A stretch of DNA of 9,052 nucleotides. It comes from JBGSUZ01 sp043770095 (GTDB taxonomy: Bacteria > Bacillota > Clostridia > Peptostreptococcales > Acidaminobacteraceae). Made by a program: the position numbers and the translations under genes. Numbering within the stretch: position 1 is the stretch's first letter; every line of letters begins with the position of its first letter. Below, one piece after another: positions 1 through 6,431 of this stretch. The DNA is taken from assembly GCA_043770095.1 (NCBI GenBank), contig JAYVIR010000036.1, forward strand, positions 1 to 9,052, in the 5' to 3' direction. The notes under the pieces were generated by a model that made no database searches, was not told the origin of the DNA, and worked only from the letters and a program-made list of their open reading frames with translations.

Positions 1-1072
1 GCTCGATCATTGATAATAATCTATCAAGACCAGAAGTGTACTTATCACCTTCGCCCGATCCACTGACAAGCTTTGGGCTTAGGCCTCGCGACGAAAGAAA
101 GCTTGAAAGCAGTGTCTCTGGAAACTTTAGAGATCCTTGAAGGTCTGGGTTTGGATTTGCAAAACCAAACTGCGGAGCAACTGGATTGTTTGGATCAACT
201 GGAAGTTTAAGAACAAAGTTTGGCCCAATTTGGATATTGTCAGGCATAGCATCAGAGCTTGAAATTAAAAAAGCCTGGGCAAAACCTTGCATCCTAACAA
301 TGTGAGCTACGTCACTCATTGTCGCATTAAACTGAATCGTGAAATCTGTGACCGCTGTTCCTCTTCGCACCCAGTATTCAAAGTCTTTGTAAGTCGAAAC
401 TTCAATAATAGGAATAAGGCCGAGTGGGTTTTCAGTTTCTTCAGTCTGCGGCTGACCTTGAGTGTTGACCACAGTGTTGATTTGTTCAGTCCAGAGGCTG
501 TATTTTTTTGTCCCGTCTTTGTAGTCATCACGGTCTGCAATTTTTTGGTTAGTTGCATCTGTGCGCCTTACATTATTGTAAAGAAAAGACTTATCAAAAC
601 CGCTAATAACATATCCCAAAGCAATTTCTGGATTTGCAGGATCTGGGATCGCATCAATGTGGTGGTTTAAAAGAACACGCATCATCAGCTTATTCTTATA
701 AGGCAAAACCTGAAAGTGATTCTGCGATTGAAGCTTAAACATTCTGTTCGAACGAAGCATCATCTGATCAACTTTCATGTCCTGATAAACCTGCTGGATA
801 GTTGCAAGATTTGACTCAGAAAGGCCATCAAAGGTTCTTACTGGTGACATTCTGTAGAGCGATGCTTCTTGATCGACAATTCGCTTTGCTAAGTTAACGC
901 AAGCCATGAAAGGCATTTCGTTAATGGTCTTCTGCGAATAGAACTTTCTTAAATAAGCCTCAACGTGTGGATAGATCTCATCGTTATAGATCTCGGTTTC
1001 AGCAAGTGAAACTGCTTTTCGCTCTTTGCTTTCTGTGCCTTCGATTTCTTGAATTAAACGCTGAATGTCCAT
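1..1072 (-). CDS. Phage portal protein, C-terminus cut by window edge
   Basis: An uninterrupted minus-strand frame runs from an ATG at 1072 to the left edge, giving about 357 residues with no stop, so the C-terminal part is missing. Portal proteins form the dodecameric ring at the capsid vertex through which the terminase pumps DNA. The call rests on the position directly after the large terminase and on portal-like sequence near the N-terminus: a helical region of about 50 residues ending in FMACVNLAKRIVDQEASLY, then later a GLIPIIEVSTYKDFEYW segment and a conserved-looking PKLVSGSGEGDKYTSG stretch near the edge. The start lies 3 nt past the terminase stop, with AGGAGC about 10 nt upstream inside the terminase 3' end, so translation is probably coupled. 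Plus-strand ORFs inside it look like shadows. The family call is fairly sure; the subfamily is not determined. Confidence 0.85.
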   Translation of the reverse strand, partial: MDIQRLIQEIEGTESKERKAVSLAETEIYNDEIYPHVEAYLRKFYSQKTINEMPFMACVNLAKRIVDQEASLYRMSPVRTFDGLSESNLATIQQVYQDMKVDQMMLRSNRMFKLQSQNHFQVLPYKNKLMMRVLLNHHIDAIPDPANPEIALGYVISGFDKSFLYNNVRRTDATNQKIADRDDYKDGTKKYSLWTEQINTVVNTQGQPQTEETENPLGLIPIIEVSTYKDFEYWVRRGTAVTDFTIQFNATMSDVAHIVRMQGFAQAFLISSSDAMPDNIQIGPNFVLKLPVDPNNPVAPQFGFANPNPDLQGSLKFPETLLSSFLSSRGLSPKLVSGSGEGDKYTSGLDRLLSMIE

Positions 1073-1075
1073 GAT

Positions 1076-2497
1076 CTATCTTGCTCCTGATGATCCCTTA
1101 ACAAGGGATTTTGAATTGTCGATGTGTACTATCCAATAACCTAGCGCAGTTGTGACGTGCTGATAAGGATGCTTAGCGCTATCGTCCTCAATATATTCCC
1201 CACCCTTTTTAAGTGTTGTCAATCTTAGACCTTGATCCATGAGCGCAGCCTCTTTGTAAATCACCAGCCGATGCTTTCCATTTCCATTTTTAAGATAAGC
1301 ATTCACCTTGTTGTGCCTGGTTCTGACTGGTGGGTTAGACCGTGGCACTTTCATTTCAAAAGAAAGCTTTGTGTCCTTTTTAGTTACATAATTTTGTAAG
1401 AACTTTTTAATGATGTCGTAGTCTGAGTGAATAGATTTTGTGGTTCTTGCCTCACCTGTCGCATCGCCATAGATTCTAAACTTGTGCTCAAGCTCAAAGA
1501 TTTCTCTGGAAGCAAGCTCATCAAGCATCACTGATGTTCCTATAGACTCAAGAGCAACAGTGATTGCAGTGTGAAAGGTCTCAGTCTTTGGATCATATTG
1601 CCCAAGCATTACTGATAGAGGCTTGCCATCGCCAATATTAAAGTCCCAAGATATATCAATAGGCAAAGTCTTATCGAATTTGTACGTTTCATTTTTTCTA
1701 AAGTGGATTGCTTCGTCATACTGGTGATAAATTCCTTTTCCTTTAACACTTACCCAGCGGCCCTTAAGATACCTCTCGACTGATAAAGCATCGAGATCCT
1801 CGTAAAGTTGCTGGATGTAAACTGGATCAAGAAATGGATTGTCCTCAGTCACTGAGTAAAAAACAAATCTGTTCTTGTGAGGCTGAGACTTGATGAAATA
1901 CTCATACCAAACTGTATTTGGATCATCTGGGTTGGTTGCACAGATCAGGATGTTTTCTTTAACTGCTGGAAGCCTGCGAAGTCTGGCTTTTAAAGTCTTA
2001 AACGCCTCAAAGTCATCCTCGTCATTCTCTGTAAGCTCTTCAATGATCAGCATTGAAAGTCTTAACGACCTTCCCTTTTTGTATCTCTTATCAGCCCAGG
2101 TCATGCTGATGATTTCAGATCCTGTCTTTAAAAACTTGATACTCGCTGATGTCGTGTTCACCGTGTAGTCAACACCTTCAACCATATCTTCTTGGATGTG
2201 CTCTAGGATCTCTTGAAAGATTGTTCGCTTAAGATCGGGCAAAGCCCTGCGGCAAATACAAACTCTTGCGTATTTCCACTCAAGGCAATGCGTGACTGCT
2301 AGGTGCGCTAATAAAATTGACTTTGAACTTCCATAGCTACCAGAAAGCAAAACCTCTGGTGTTCCAAGCTTGTAGTCCCATTGACCACGAAGCAGATCCA
2401 CAACTTCGCCCTGCATCGGGATCACATAAGGGTTAAACTTTGTAAGTGTAGGGCCAGAAAGCTTTTCAGCCTCCTGCCTAGTTAGTTTCTTCAGCAT
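1076..2497 (-). CDS. terL: Terminase large subunit (packaging ATPase/nuclease)
   Basis: This is the motor and headful/site nuclease of the packaging machine, docking on the portal and driven by ATP. Numbered from the ATG at 2497 (473 residues), the ATPase half shows a Walker A-like GSYGSSKS (53-60), a hydrophobic Walker B strand ending in MLIIEE (E153/E154), and the coupling motif ICATNP (up to 190). The RNase H-like nuclease half shows ISWDFNIGD (D285), IYGDATGEA (D345) and a YIEDDSAKHP segment (D438/D439), the usual three acidic positions. Length is normal for the family. The frame extends 10 codons further to a TTG at 2527, but that codon has no Shine-Dalgarno; the ATG at 2497 has GGGTGAAG just upstream, although the spacing is tight. 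The gene overlaps the small terminase by about 20 nt, or 50 nt with the longer start. Confidence 0.95.
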   Translation of the reverse strand: MLKKLTRQEAEKLSGPTLTKFNPYVIPMQGEVVDLLRGQWDYKLGTPEVLLSGSYGSSKSILLAHLAVTHCLEWKYARVCICRRALPDLKRTIFQEILEHIQEDMVEGVDYTVNTTSASIKFLKTGSEIISMTWADKRYKKGRSLRLSMLIIEELTENDEDDFEAFKTLKARLRRLPAVKENILICATNPDDPNTVWYEYFIKSQPHKNRFVFYSVTEDNPFLDPVYIQQLYEDLDALSVERYLKGRWVSVKGKGIYHQYDEAIHFRKNETYKFDKTLPIDISWDFNIGDGKPLSVMLGQYDPKTETFHTAITVALESIGTSVMLDELASREIFELEHKFRIYGDATGEARTTKSIHSDYDIIKKFLQNYVTKKDTKLSFEMKVPRSNPPVRTRHNKVNAYLKNGNGKHRLVIYKEAALMDQGLRLTTLKKGGEYIEDDSAKHPYQHVTTALGYWIVHIDNSKSLVKGSSGAR

Positions 2498-2921
2498 CTT
2501 CACCCAAAAGCTCTTGCTCTTGTTCAATTTGCTGTTCGATTTGCTTTTTAACTTCTGACTTCTTTGGCTTTTGATAAGCTAGAACCAATGGCTTAGCTTC
2601 ATCACCGCTATGCACCACAGTTTCTTTTTGACCTAGATACTGTTTACCAAGCCAAATCATCATTGAAACATTTCCCTTGTCAGTAGCTGCAAGCCACTGA
2701 GATCTGCGAAGAGAAATTTTACCACCTGCGCTATATTTTTTAAAGGCTTCCGCATACGTCATATTAAGCTGCCTTCTCAGCGCTCGCTCGATTGTGTCCT
2801 CTGAAACATCAAACCATCCAGCGATTTCAACAAGAGTGCAGTGAAGCTTGCATAGATCTTTAAATTCTTTAATTGGTAATTCAAAAACTACTTTTCCATT
2901 TTTAGATTTAGCTTCGCTCAT
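2478..2921 (-). CDS. terS: Terminase small subunit
   Basis: A 147-residue protein directly upstream of, and overlapping, the large terminase. Small terminases bind the packaging site and regulate the large subunit. Residues 28-48 (CTLVEIAGWFDVSEDTIERA) read as a helix-turn-helix, as expected for the DNA-binding N-terminal domain. The middle segment KGNVSMMIWLGKQYLGQKE is typical of many phage small terminases. The last 35 residues are charged and glutamine-rich (EQQIEQEQELLGED), probably the flexible tail that contacts the large subunit. The start ATG shares its A with the TAA stop of the upstream methyltransferase gene (TAATG), and AAGGAAGG lies 6 nt upstream, so the start is well fixed. Confidence 0.9.
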   Translation of the reverse strand: MSEAKSKNGKVVFELPIKEFKDLCKLHCTLVEIAGWFDVSEDTIERALRRQLNMTYAEAFKKYSAGGKISLRRSQWLAATDKGNVSMMIWLGKQYLGQKETVVHSGDEAKPLVLAYQKPKKSEVKKQIEQQIEQEQELLGEDAEETN

Positions 2922-4156
2922 TATTTACCTTCCTTAATGTCATCCCACAGCTTGCCATCTTCTCTAATTGCTTTTTTAGACGTGTATTTTTGCCAGCGGT
3001 CGAGAATTACTTGGCAATATTTAGGATCAAGCTCCATTAAATTTGCTTTTCTATTTGTTTTTTCAGCAGCAATCAAAGTAGATCCAGAACCACCAAATAG
3101 ATCTAAAACTAAATCTTCTGACTTTGAGCTATTTTTTATAGCCCTTTCTGGCAAATCAATTGGCTTTTGTGTGGGATGAAAATCATTAACTCGATCTTTT
3201 TTTAGTTCCCAAACTGATTTTTCATCAGAAGGCCCAAACCATTGGGGAGTGCATCCTTCTTTAAATGCATAAATACAAGGCTCAAAATTTGGTATATACT
3301 GAGCCATAAATGCACCTATTCCAGACTTAACTTTATACCAACAAATTATTGCCCGTACACTTAATGGAAGCTTTGAAAATGAGTTAAAAGTCTCGACTGA
3401 TTTATTTGCTGAAAACCATATGTAAAATGCTGAGTGATCTTTTGAAAATGCACAAGCTAAAGAAAGTGAATCAGAAAAAAGGTCAGTTAAGTTTTGACCA
3501 GACAATGCATCGTTCCTAATTCCGGATCTTTTCTTTTTATTATGACCACCTTGATAATCAACACCATAAGGTGGATCAGTAAAAACCATATCGGCTTTTT
3601 CACCATTCATTAGTTTTTCAACATCAGTCACGCTAGTCGAATCACCACACATGAGCCTATGATTGCCCAAGATATAAACTTCACCTTGAACAACTTTTGG
3701 CTCTTCTAGTGCCTCTGGTACTTCGTCTGGATCACCTTCGGGCTCTTCAAAGACATCAATCTTAAAGTCCTTTAAGCCTAAAAAATCCATATCAAAGTCA
3801 GGCCCGAGCATCCCGATGTCTGCATTGATGCCCGACAAATCTAGCTCCGCTTGTCTTGCGATGGCATTATCTGAAACCATAAATGCATAGTCTTGATCAG
3901 AGTCTTTAAATGTCTGAAATACGACAGGAACTTCTTTTAGCTTAAGCTTTTTAGCTGCTGCAAGTCTGCCATGCCCAGCCCTTAGCAGTCCGGTCTCTTC
4001 GTTAATTATTAAAGGATGTCTCCAGCCTTGATACTCGATGATTTTAGCAAGCTGCTCGATTTGTTCTTTATCGTGTTTGTTTCGATTTGCTGGATCGGGC
4101 TTGATCTCTTTTATAGGCAAAATCTTATCATACTTGCAATGGATGTCTAAAATCAC
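2921..4156 (-). CDS. ParB-like nuclease domain fused to beta-class DNA methyltransferase
   Basis: A 411-residue fusion. Residues 10-105 form a ParB/sulfiredoxin-like domain with PANRNKHDKEQIEQL and the signature GHGRLAAAKKLKLKEVPVV (61-79). The C-terminal part is an S-adenosylmethionine-dependent amino-methyltransferase: catalytic motif IV TDPPYG (193-198), then HPTQKP (337-342), then the AdoMet-binding LDLFGGSGSTLIAAE (361-375). The order IV before I makes it beta class, modifying adenine N6 or cytosine N4; the target sequence cannot be read. No restriction enzyme gene lies beside it, so it looks like an orphan phage methylase for self-protection or packaging control. The start is GTG at 4156 with AAGGGA 7 nt upstream; that ribosome site lies inside a possible hairpin (4164-4181). 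GC is noticeably lower in the catalytic half (about 3000-3560) than in the ParB half, suggesting a mosaic origin. Confidence 0.92.
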   Translation of the reverse strand: MILDIHCKYDKILPIKEIKPDPANRNKHDKEQIEQLAKIIEYQGWRHPLIINEETGLLRAGHGRLAAAKKLKLKEVPVVFQTFKDSDQDYAFMVSDNAIARQAELDLSGINADIGMLGPDFDMDFLGLKDFKIDVFEEPEGDPDEVPEALEEPKVVQGEVYILGNHRLMCGDSTSVTDVEKLMNGEKADMVFTDPPYGVDYQGGHNKKKRSGIRNDALSGQNLTDLFSDSLSLACAFSKDHSAFYIWFSANKSVETFNSFSKLPLSVRAIICWYKVKSGIGAFMAQYIPNFEPCIYAFKEGCTPQWFGPSDEKSVWELKKDRVNDFHPTQKPIDLPERAIKNSSKSEDLVLDLFGGSGSTLIAAEKTNRKANLMELDPKYCQVILDRWQKYTSKKAIREDGKLWDDIKEGK

Positions 4157-4163
4157 TAATGAA

Positions 4164-4197
4164 TCCCTTCACTGAATGGGAAACTATTTTTCACCCA
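4164..4197 (-). promoter_or_regulatory. Two mutually exclusive hairpins over the methyltransferase ribosome site
   Basis: On the mRNA strand, hairpin A pairs UGGGUGAAA (4197-4189) with UUUCCCA (4183-4177): seven pairs, a 2-nt bulge and a 5-nt loop. Hairpin B pairs UCCCAUUC (4181-4174) with GAAGGGA (4170-4164): seven pairs, one bulged A and a 3-nt loop. Both need the same UCCC bases, so only one can form. Hairpin B buries the GAAGGGA Shine-Dalgarno of the GTG start at 4156; hairpin A would free it. The pairings are seen directly; regulation is inference, and both stems are modest. Confidence 0.35.
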
Positions 4198-4225
4198 CAG
4201 GGCGATTGGTAGTCCTTAACCAGAC

Positions 4226-4420
4226 TCAATTGAACTTTTTATTGTCTCTGATGTCAATAGTGAGCTTTAGATCGCCAAGCTCAAAAAGAAAGCAATTCTT
4301 GCTCATCATAGTGATTTGAGCCGTGTCCTCGTCTAGATAAACTTTCGACACTTGGTTGATGATAAACTTCGTGATGCCATCATGGTCTAGAGTTACTTCG
4401 TCGTCTTGATCCACTTTCAT
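4226..4420 (-). CDS. Small acidic protein, unknown function
   Basis: I do not recognise this 64-residue protein. It has a run of acidic residues at the N-terminus (VDQDDEVTLDHDG) and then alternating hydrophobic stretches (TKFIINQVSKVYL, CFLFELGDLKLTIDI) that look like a small beta-rich fold. No signal peptide or membrane segment is evident. The ATG at 4420 has GAAGG immediately adjacent, which is too close for good initiation. A GTG two codons later (4414) is spaced 6 nt from the same GAAGG and is a realistic alternative start giving 62 residues. It overlaps the 3' end of the upstream CsrA-like gene by 35-41 nt and is followed by 69 nt of spacer before the methyltransferase. Confidence 0.6.
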   Translation of the reverse strand: MKVDQDDEVTLDHDGITKFIINQVSKVYLDEDTAQITMMSKNCFLFELGDLKLTIDIRDNKKFN

Positions 4421-4589
4421 CCTTCGTTATTTTTGCAGTTCTTGGTGCTTCAATGATAAGCACAGCAGAATATTTTGCCACGTCTTTAAGAGTGATCACG
4501 CAAGGGCCATCAATTTTGATTTTAGTTTCCAGAGTGATTGCAGTTAGCAATCTGGAATAGTCACTTGGCTTATCGTCTTTGCTGTCCAT
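4380..4589 (-). CDS. Divergent CsrA-like small protein (possible RNA-binding regulator)
   Basis: A 69-residue protein. From about residue 15 to 58 the pattern follows the CsrA fold: an LLT start strand, ET at 21-22, KIKIDGPCVITLKDV in place of the usual IGD..VTVTVLGV, then VLIIEAPRTAKITKDE where CsrA proteins have IG(V/I)xAPxxVxVxRxE. The AP pair and the basic residue after it (R50) are kept, but the two arginines near the CsrA N-terminus are not visible, and there is an extra N-terminal segment of about 13 residues and a basic SRRRSNSRP tail. CsrA proteins bind GGA motifs in RNA leaders to control translation; phages are known to carry homologues. The ATG at 4589 has AAGGTG 5 nt upstream; a TTG at 4550 would give a more CsrA-like N-terminus but lacks a ribosome site. 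It overlaps the resolvase gene by 46 nt. The gene is likely real; the family is only suggested. Confidence 0.45.
   Translation of the reverse strand: MDSKDDKPSDYSRLLTAITLETKIKIDGPCVITLKDVAKYSAVLIIEAPRTAKITKDESGSRRRSNSRP
4418..4427 (-). promoter_or_regulatory. CsrA-type GGA site candidate over a start codon
   Basis: The mRNA reads ACGAAGGAUG across the start of the small acidic gene, close to the CsrA consensus core (ACARGGAUG). It overlaps both the ribosome site and the AUG, and it lies inside the 3' end of the CsrA-like gene, so it could be a feedback site. A match this short could easily be chance, since any Shine-Dalgarno followed by AUG resembles it. Confidence 0.2.
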
Positions 4590-5104
4590 GCTGACACCTT
4601 TATGATGACTTGCTCATCGTGAGCACTCTCGCATGATACCTTTTCGCAAAGCCCTGTCCAAAAATATCTATCATCAATGTTAAGAATATGACTAAGTGCA
4701 TCTAAGCTGCTCTTAAGCCGATTGTTCGCATCAAGGCGCTTTACAAAGTCTTTTGCTTTCTTGGTTTTGGAAAAAAGCCTGTCATTTTGAAAGGCAAAAT
4801 AGCAGTCAACTCTTAGAAAAGTTTTGCTGTCATCGCTGATCATGGCCTTAGCTTTTTCTCTGATCTCAAAGATCTCTGATTTATTCTTAAGCATCCAGAG
4901 CCGTAGGTCATCATCAAAAGCCCTTGCCTTTAAAGTCTTAATCATTCTGGTGAAGCGTTTTCCGTTTGGGCGTGCTGTCATAAGCTGTTCATTGGCTGAA
5001 GGCGGCAAAGGGATGCCTAAGAGGATTATTTCGTCTTTAAAAAACAAAACCTGGTTTTTTAGGCCAGGCTTTAAAACGGGTAGTGAATCTATGCAAGGAT
5101 TCAT
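4544..5104 (-). CDS. rusA: RusA-like Holliday junction resolvase
   Basis: RusA-family enzymes are small dimeric nucleases that cut four-way DNA junctions, which phages need to clear branches before packaging. The 186-residue product shows the family's opening strand and loop IILLGIPLPPSANEQL (26-41), the core RLDANNRLKSSLDALSHI (123-140) and the acidic loop NIDDRYFW (142-149). The usual D-x-D-N motif reads D125-A-N127-N128, so the second aspartate is replaced by asparagine; D125 and D144/D145 remain. The first 25 residues precede the normal family start and are encoded across a terminator-shaped hairpin (5035-5072), so the true start is uncertain; the ATG at 5104 has only a weak GCGGG upstream, and I see no better start downstream. 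The family is supported by order of motifs and by the ERF/SSB-like context. Confidence 0.8.
   Translation of the reverse strand: MNPCIDSLPVLKPGLKNQVLFFKDEIILLGIPLPPSANEQLMTARPNGKRFTRMIKTLKARAFDDDLRLWMLKNKSEIFEIREKAKAMISDDSKTFLRVDCYFAFQNDRLFSKTKKAKDFVKRLDANNRLKSSLDALSHILNIDDRYFWTGLCEKVSCESAHDEQVIIKVSAWTAKTISQVTIPDC
5035..5072 (-). terminator. Intrinsic-terminator-shaped hairpin inside the resolvase 5' end
   Basis: On the mRNA strand AAAGCCUGG (5072-5064) pairs with CCAGGUUUU (5054-5046): nine pairs including one G-U, with a 9-nt loop, followed directly by UUUUGUUUUUU. That is the shape of a Rho-independent terminator, yet it falls at codons 11-23 of the resolvase frame. It may attenuate transcription into the downstream genes, or mark the end of an upstream transcript. 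Confidence 0.5.
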
Positions 5105-5134
5105 GCCCGCATTTTAGTTTTTATAGTCTTAGAG

Positions 5135-5491
5135 TCAAATGATTTTTTGTTCAAAAGCTCTGTTCAAAGCTAGATTTTTTTGATGTGGACTCATTTTAGA
5201 CCAAACCCAGTCTTGAAGCAGGCTATCCACTTTTTGATTAGGAATGTTTTGATCTGGATATTGCTGAGAAACTTCCTTAGCAACCTCAACCATTTTCTTT
5301 GCCATTTTTTTAAATGGTTTTCCATATTTCTTTTTAAAATTCTGAGCCACAGAATAAATCTTTTGGCGTTTCTTTATGTTGTCCTTACCAGGCATTTCTT
5401 TATGGATGCTTTCAAAAATTTGCTTTTGATTTAAGCCTCCTTTTAAAAGTCCTTCAATTCTTTGCGCTAATGCACTTTGCGGTCTACCCAT
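5135..5491 (-). CDS. Basic protein of unknown function
   Basis: I do not recognise this 118-residue protein. It is strongly basic, with a lysine-rich middle (KKKYGKPFKKMAKKM, about 53-67). The N-terminal stretch RIEGLLKGGLNQKQIFESIHKE (11-32) could form a helix-turn-helix, and the whole chain is predicted helical by eye. The DNA is locally very AT-rich (near 25% GC around 5281-5340), partly because of lysine codons. The start ATG has AAAGGAG 7 nt upstream, and the gene begins 14 nt after the SSB-like gene, in the same block as the resolvase. A nucleic-acid-binding role is plausible but unproven. Confidence 0.7.
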   Translation of the reverse strand: MGRPQSALAQRIEGLLKGGLNQKQIFESIHKEMPGKDNIKKRQKIYSVAQNFKKKYGKPFKKMAKKMVEVAKEVSQQYPDQNIPNQKVDSLLQDWVWSKMSPHQKNLALNRAFEQKII

Positions 5492-5505
5492 TTTTTTCTC
5501 CTTTG

Positions 5506-5814
5506 TTAAAACGGCATTTCATCATCTGCGAATTGCGTGGGGCCTTGCTCTTGTCTTTGCTCGGCTGCTTTAAAGAACACAACATCACCCTTTGGCGTAC
5601 CAGGCGTGACAAAAACATTCGAGCACTCAAGCTGATAGTCAGGCTGAGTGTCTTTTGTCTTTTTGTTCTTTCTCATGCGAAGGTTTAAGCTCTTGTTTTG
5701 ATTCACTTCAAGCGCTTGCTTCATTTTTTCTGGCTCGACAGAGATTGAGAAATATGGGCCGTATTGACCATTCTTTTCCCAAACACCACCGACTTTATAG
5801 TTATAACTTTTCAA
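5506..5814 (-). CDS. Small protein with SSB-type acidic C-terminal tip
   Basis: A 102-residue protein ending in FADDEMPF, very like the DDDIPF tip with which bacterial and phage single-stranded DNA-binding proteins recruit recombination and replication partners. The tip is preceded by a glutamine-rich, flexible-looking stretch (AAEQRQEQGPTQ), as in SSBs. The body is short: GGVWEKNGQYGPYFSISVE near residues 8-26, then a basic strand LNLRMRKNKKTKDTQPDY (about 43-60); it could be a minimal OB-type barrel and also recalls small DUF736-like proteins, but no classical SSB signature is visible. The start is TTG at 5814, with AAAGGAG exactly 7 nt upstream and no other in-frame start before residue 30. 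It overlaps the upstream gene by 14 nt. Context with ERF and RusA supports an ssDNA-binding role. Confidence 0.7.
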   Translation of the reverse strand: MKSYNYKVGGVWEKNGQYGPYFSISVEPEKMKQALEVNQNKSLNLRMRKNKKTKDTQPDYQLECSNVFVTPGTPKGDVVFFKAAEQRQEQGPTQFADDEMPF

Positions 5815-6214
5815 GCAGAGACTCCTTTAAAATTTTGATTCTTTGATCTTTTTCTTTCGACTTTTCTAGCACATTCTTAATTAAGTTTAGCTGAAGGCTA
5901 ACAATTTCTGCCCTTAAAGTAGGCGATTGTTTTATCTCTTTAGCATCAATCATTAAAAGATCCTCAACCTTGCTATGACCTTTGGTTTCTTTGAAGACAA
6001 AAGTCGTAGCCCTTTGAGAGATCCTGGCCTCAAGATACTGCATGAAAACATACTCAGCCAAAAGAGTATCTGGCAGATTCTTATGTTTCAGAATTCTTTG
6101 CCTTCTGTTATACAGGTTCGTATATTCTTGAGTGCCAGAGTCAGGCCTAAGCCGATCCATGGCAGATTCAAGAGCCTTGTTGTAGTTTTTAAAATCTTGC
6201 TTCGTCTTTGCCAT
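5801..6214 (-). CDS. Helical protein of unknown function
   Basis: I do not recognise this 137-residue protein. It is mostly charged and helical, with LRPDSGTQEYTNLYNRRQRILKH cut by a likely turn near residues 23-28, and a C-terminal amphipathic region from about 105 onward (IVSLQLNLIKNVLEKS, then KDQRIKILKESLLEKL) that could be a short coiled coil. No membrane or signal segment is visible. The ATG at 6214 follows AAAGGAAAAGAGG and overlaps the preceding gene by 26 nt. Its 3' end carries the ribosome site of the SSB-like gene, so the two are probably translated together; a role in DNA metabolism is inferred from position only. Confidence 0.7.
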   Translation of the reverse strand: MAKTKQDFKNYNKALESAMDRLRPDSGTQEYTNLYNRRQRILKHKNLPDTLLAEYVFMQYLEARISQRATTFVFKETKGHSKVEDLLMIDAKEIKQSPTLRAEIVSLQLNLIKNVLEKSKEKDQRIKILKESLLEKL

Positions 6215-6407
6215 GAGCCTCTTTTCCTTTAAGCATTATTAGCGTAGCTTGATTTGCCTGCTGAGCTTCGATCTCTTGAATCAAAATATCATAGGCCATA
6301 ATAGCGCCCTCAGCGATCTTTGCTATGTCGCCCTGACCAGGCTGTGAGTGCTTAAGGCAATACTTCCCAACCACTAATTCTTTGACCGTATCCTTTTTCG
6401 GTAGCAT
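6189..6407 (-). CDS. Small protein of unknown function
   Basis: A 72-residue protein I do not recognise. The N-terminus is basic (MLPKKDTVKELVVGKYCLKH) and the centre IAKIAEGAIMAYDILIQEIEAQQANQ looks like one long helix. The start ATG at 6407 has GAGGGG 5 nt upstream, a strong site. It is the first gene after the structured spacer at 6432-6492 and may therefore be the gene that element controls. Its 3' end overlaps the next gene by 26 nt. Confidence 0.6.
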   Translation of the reverse strand: MLPKKDTVKELVVGKYCLKHSQPGQGDIAKIAEGAIMAYDILIQEIEAQQANQATLIMLKGKEAHGKDEARF

Positions 6408-6431
6408 CTATTCCCCTCGTTTTTTAAGTGC

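Noticed and set aside
287..670. 127-codon plus-strand ORF and the 80-codon minus-strand ORF at 316-558
   Set aside because: Both lie inside the portal gene, whose frame is open for the whole 1-1072 stretch and reads as a portal protein; these are shadows in other frames.
2497..2527. TTG at 2527 as start of the large terminase
   Set aside because: No Shine-Dalgarno lies upstream; the ATG at 2497 is the more ordinary choice, although translational coupling keeps the longer form possible.
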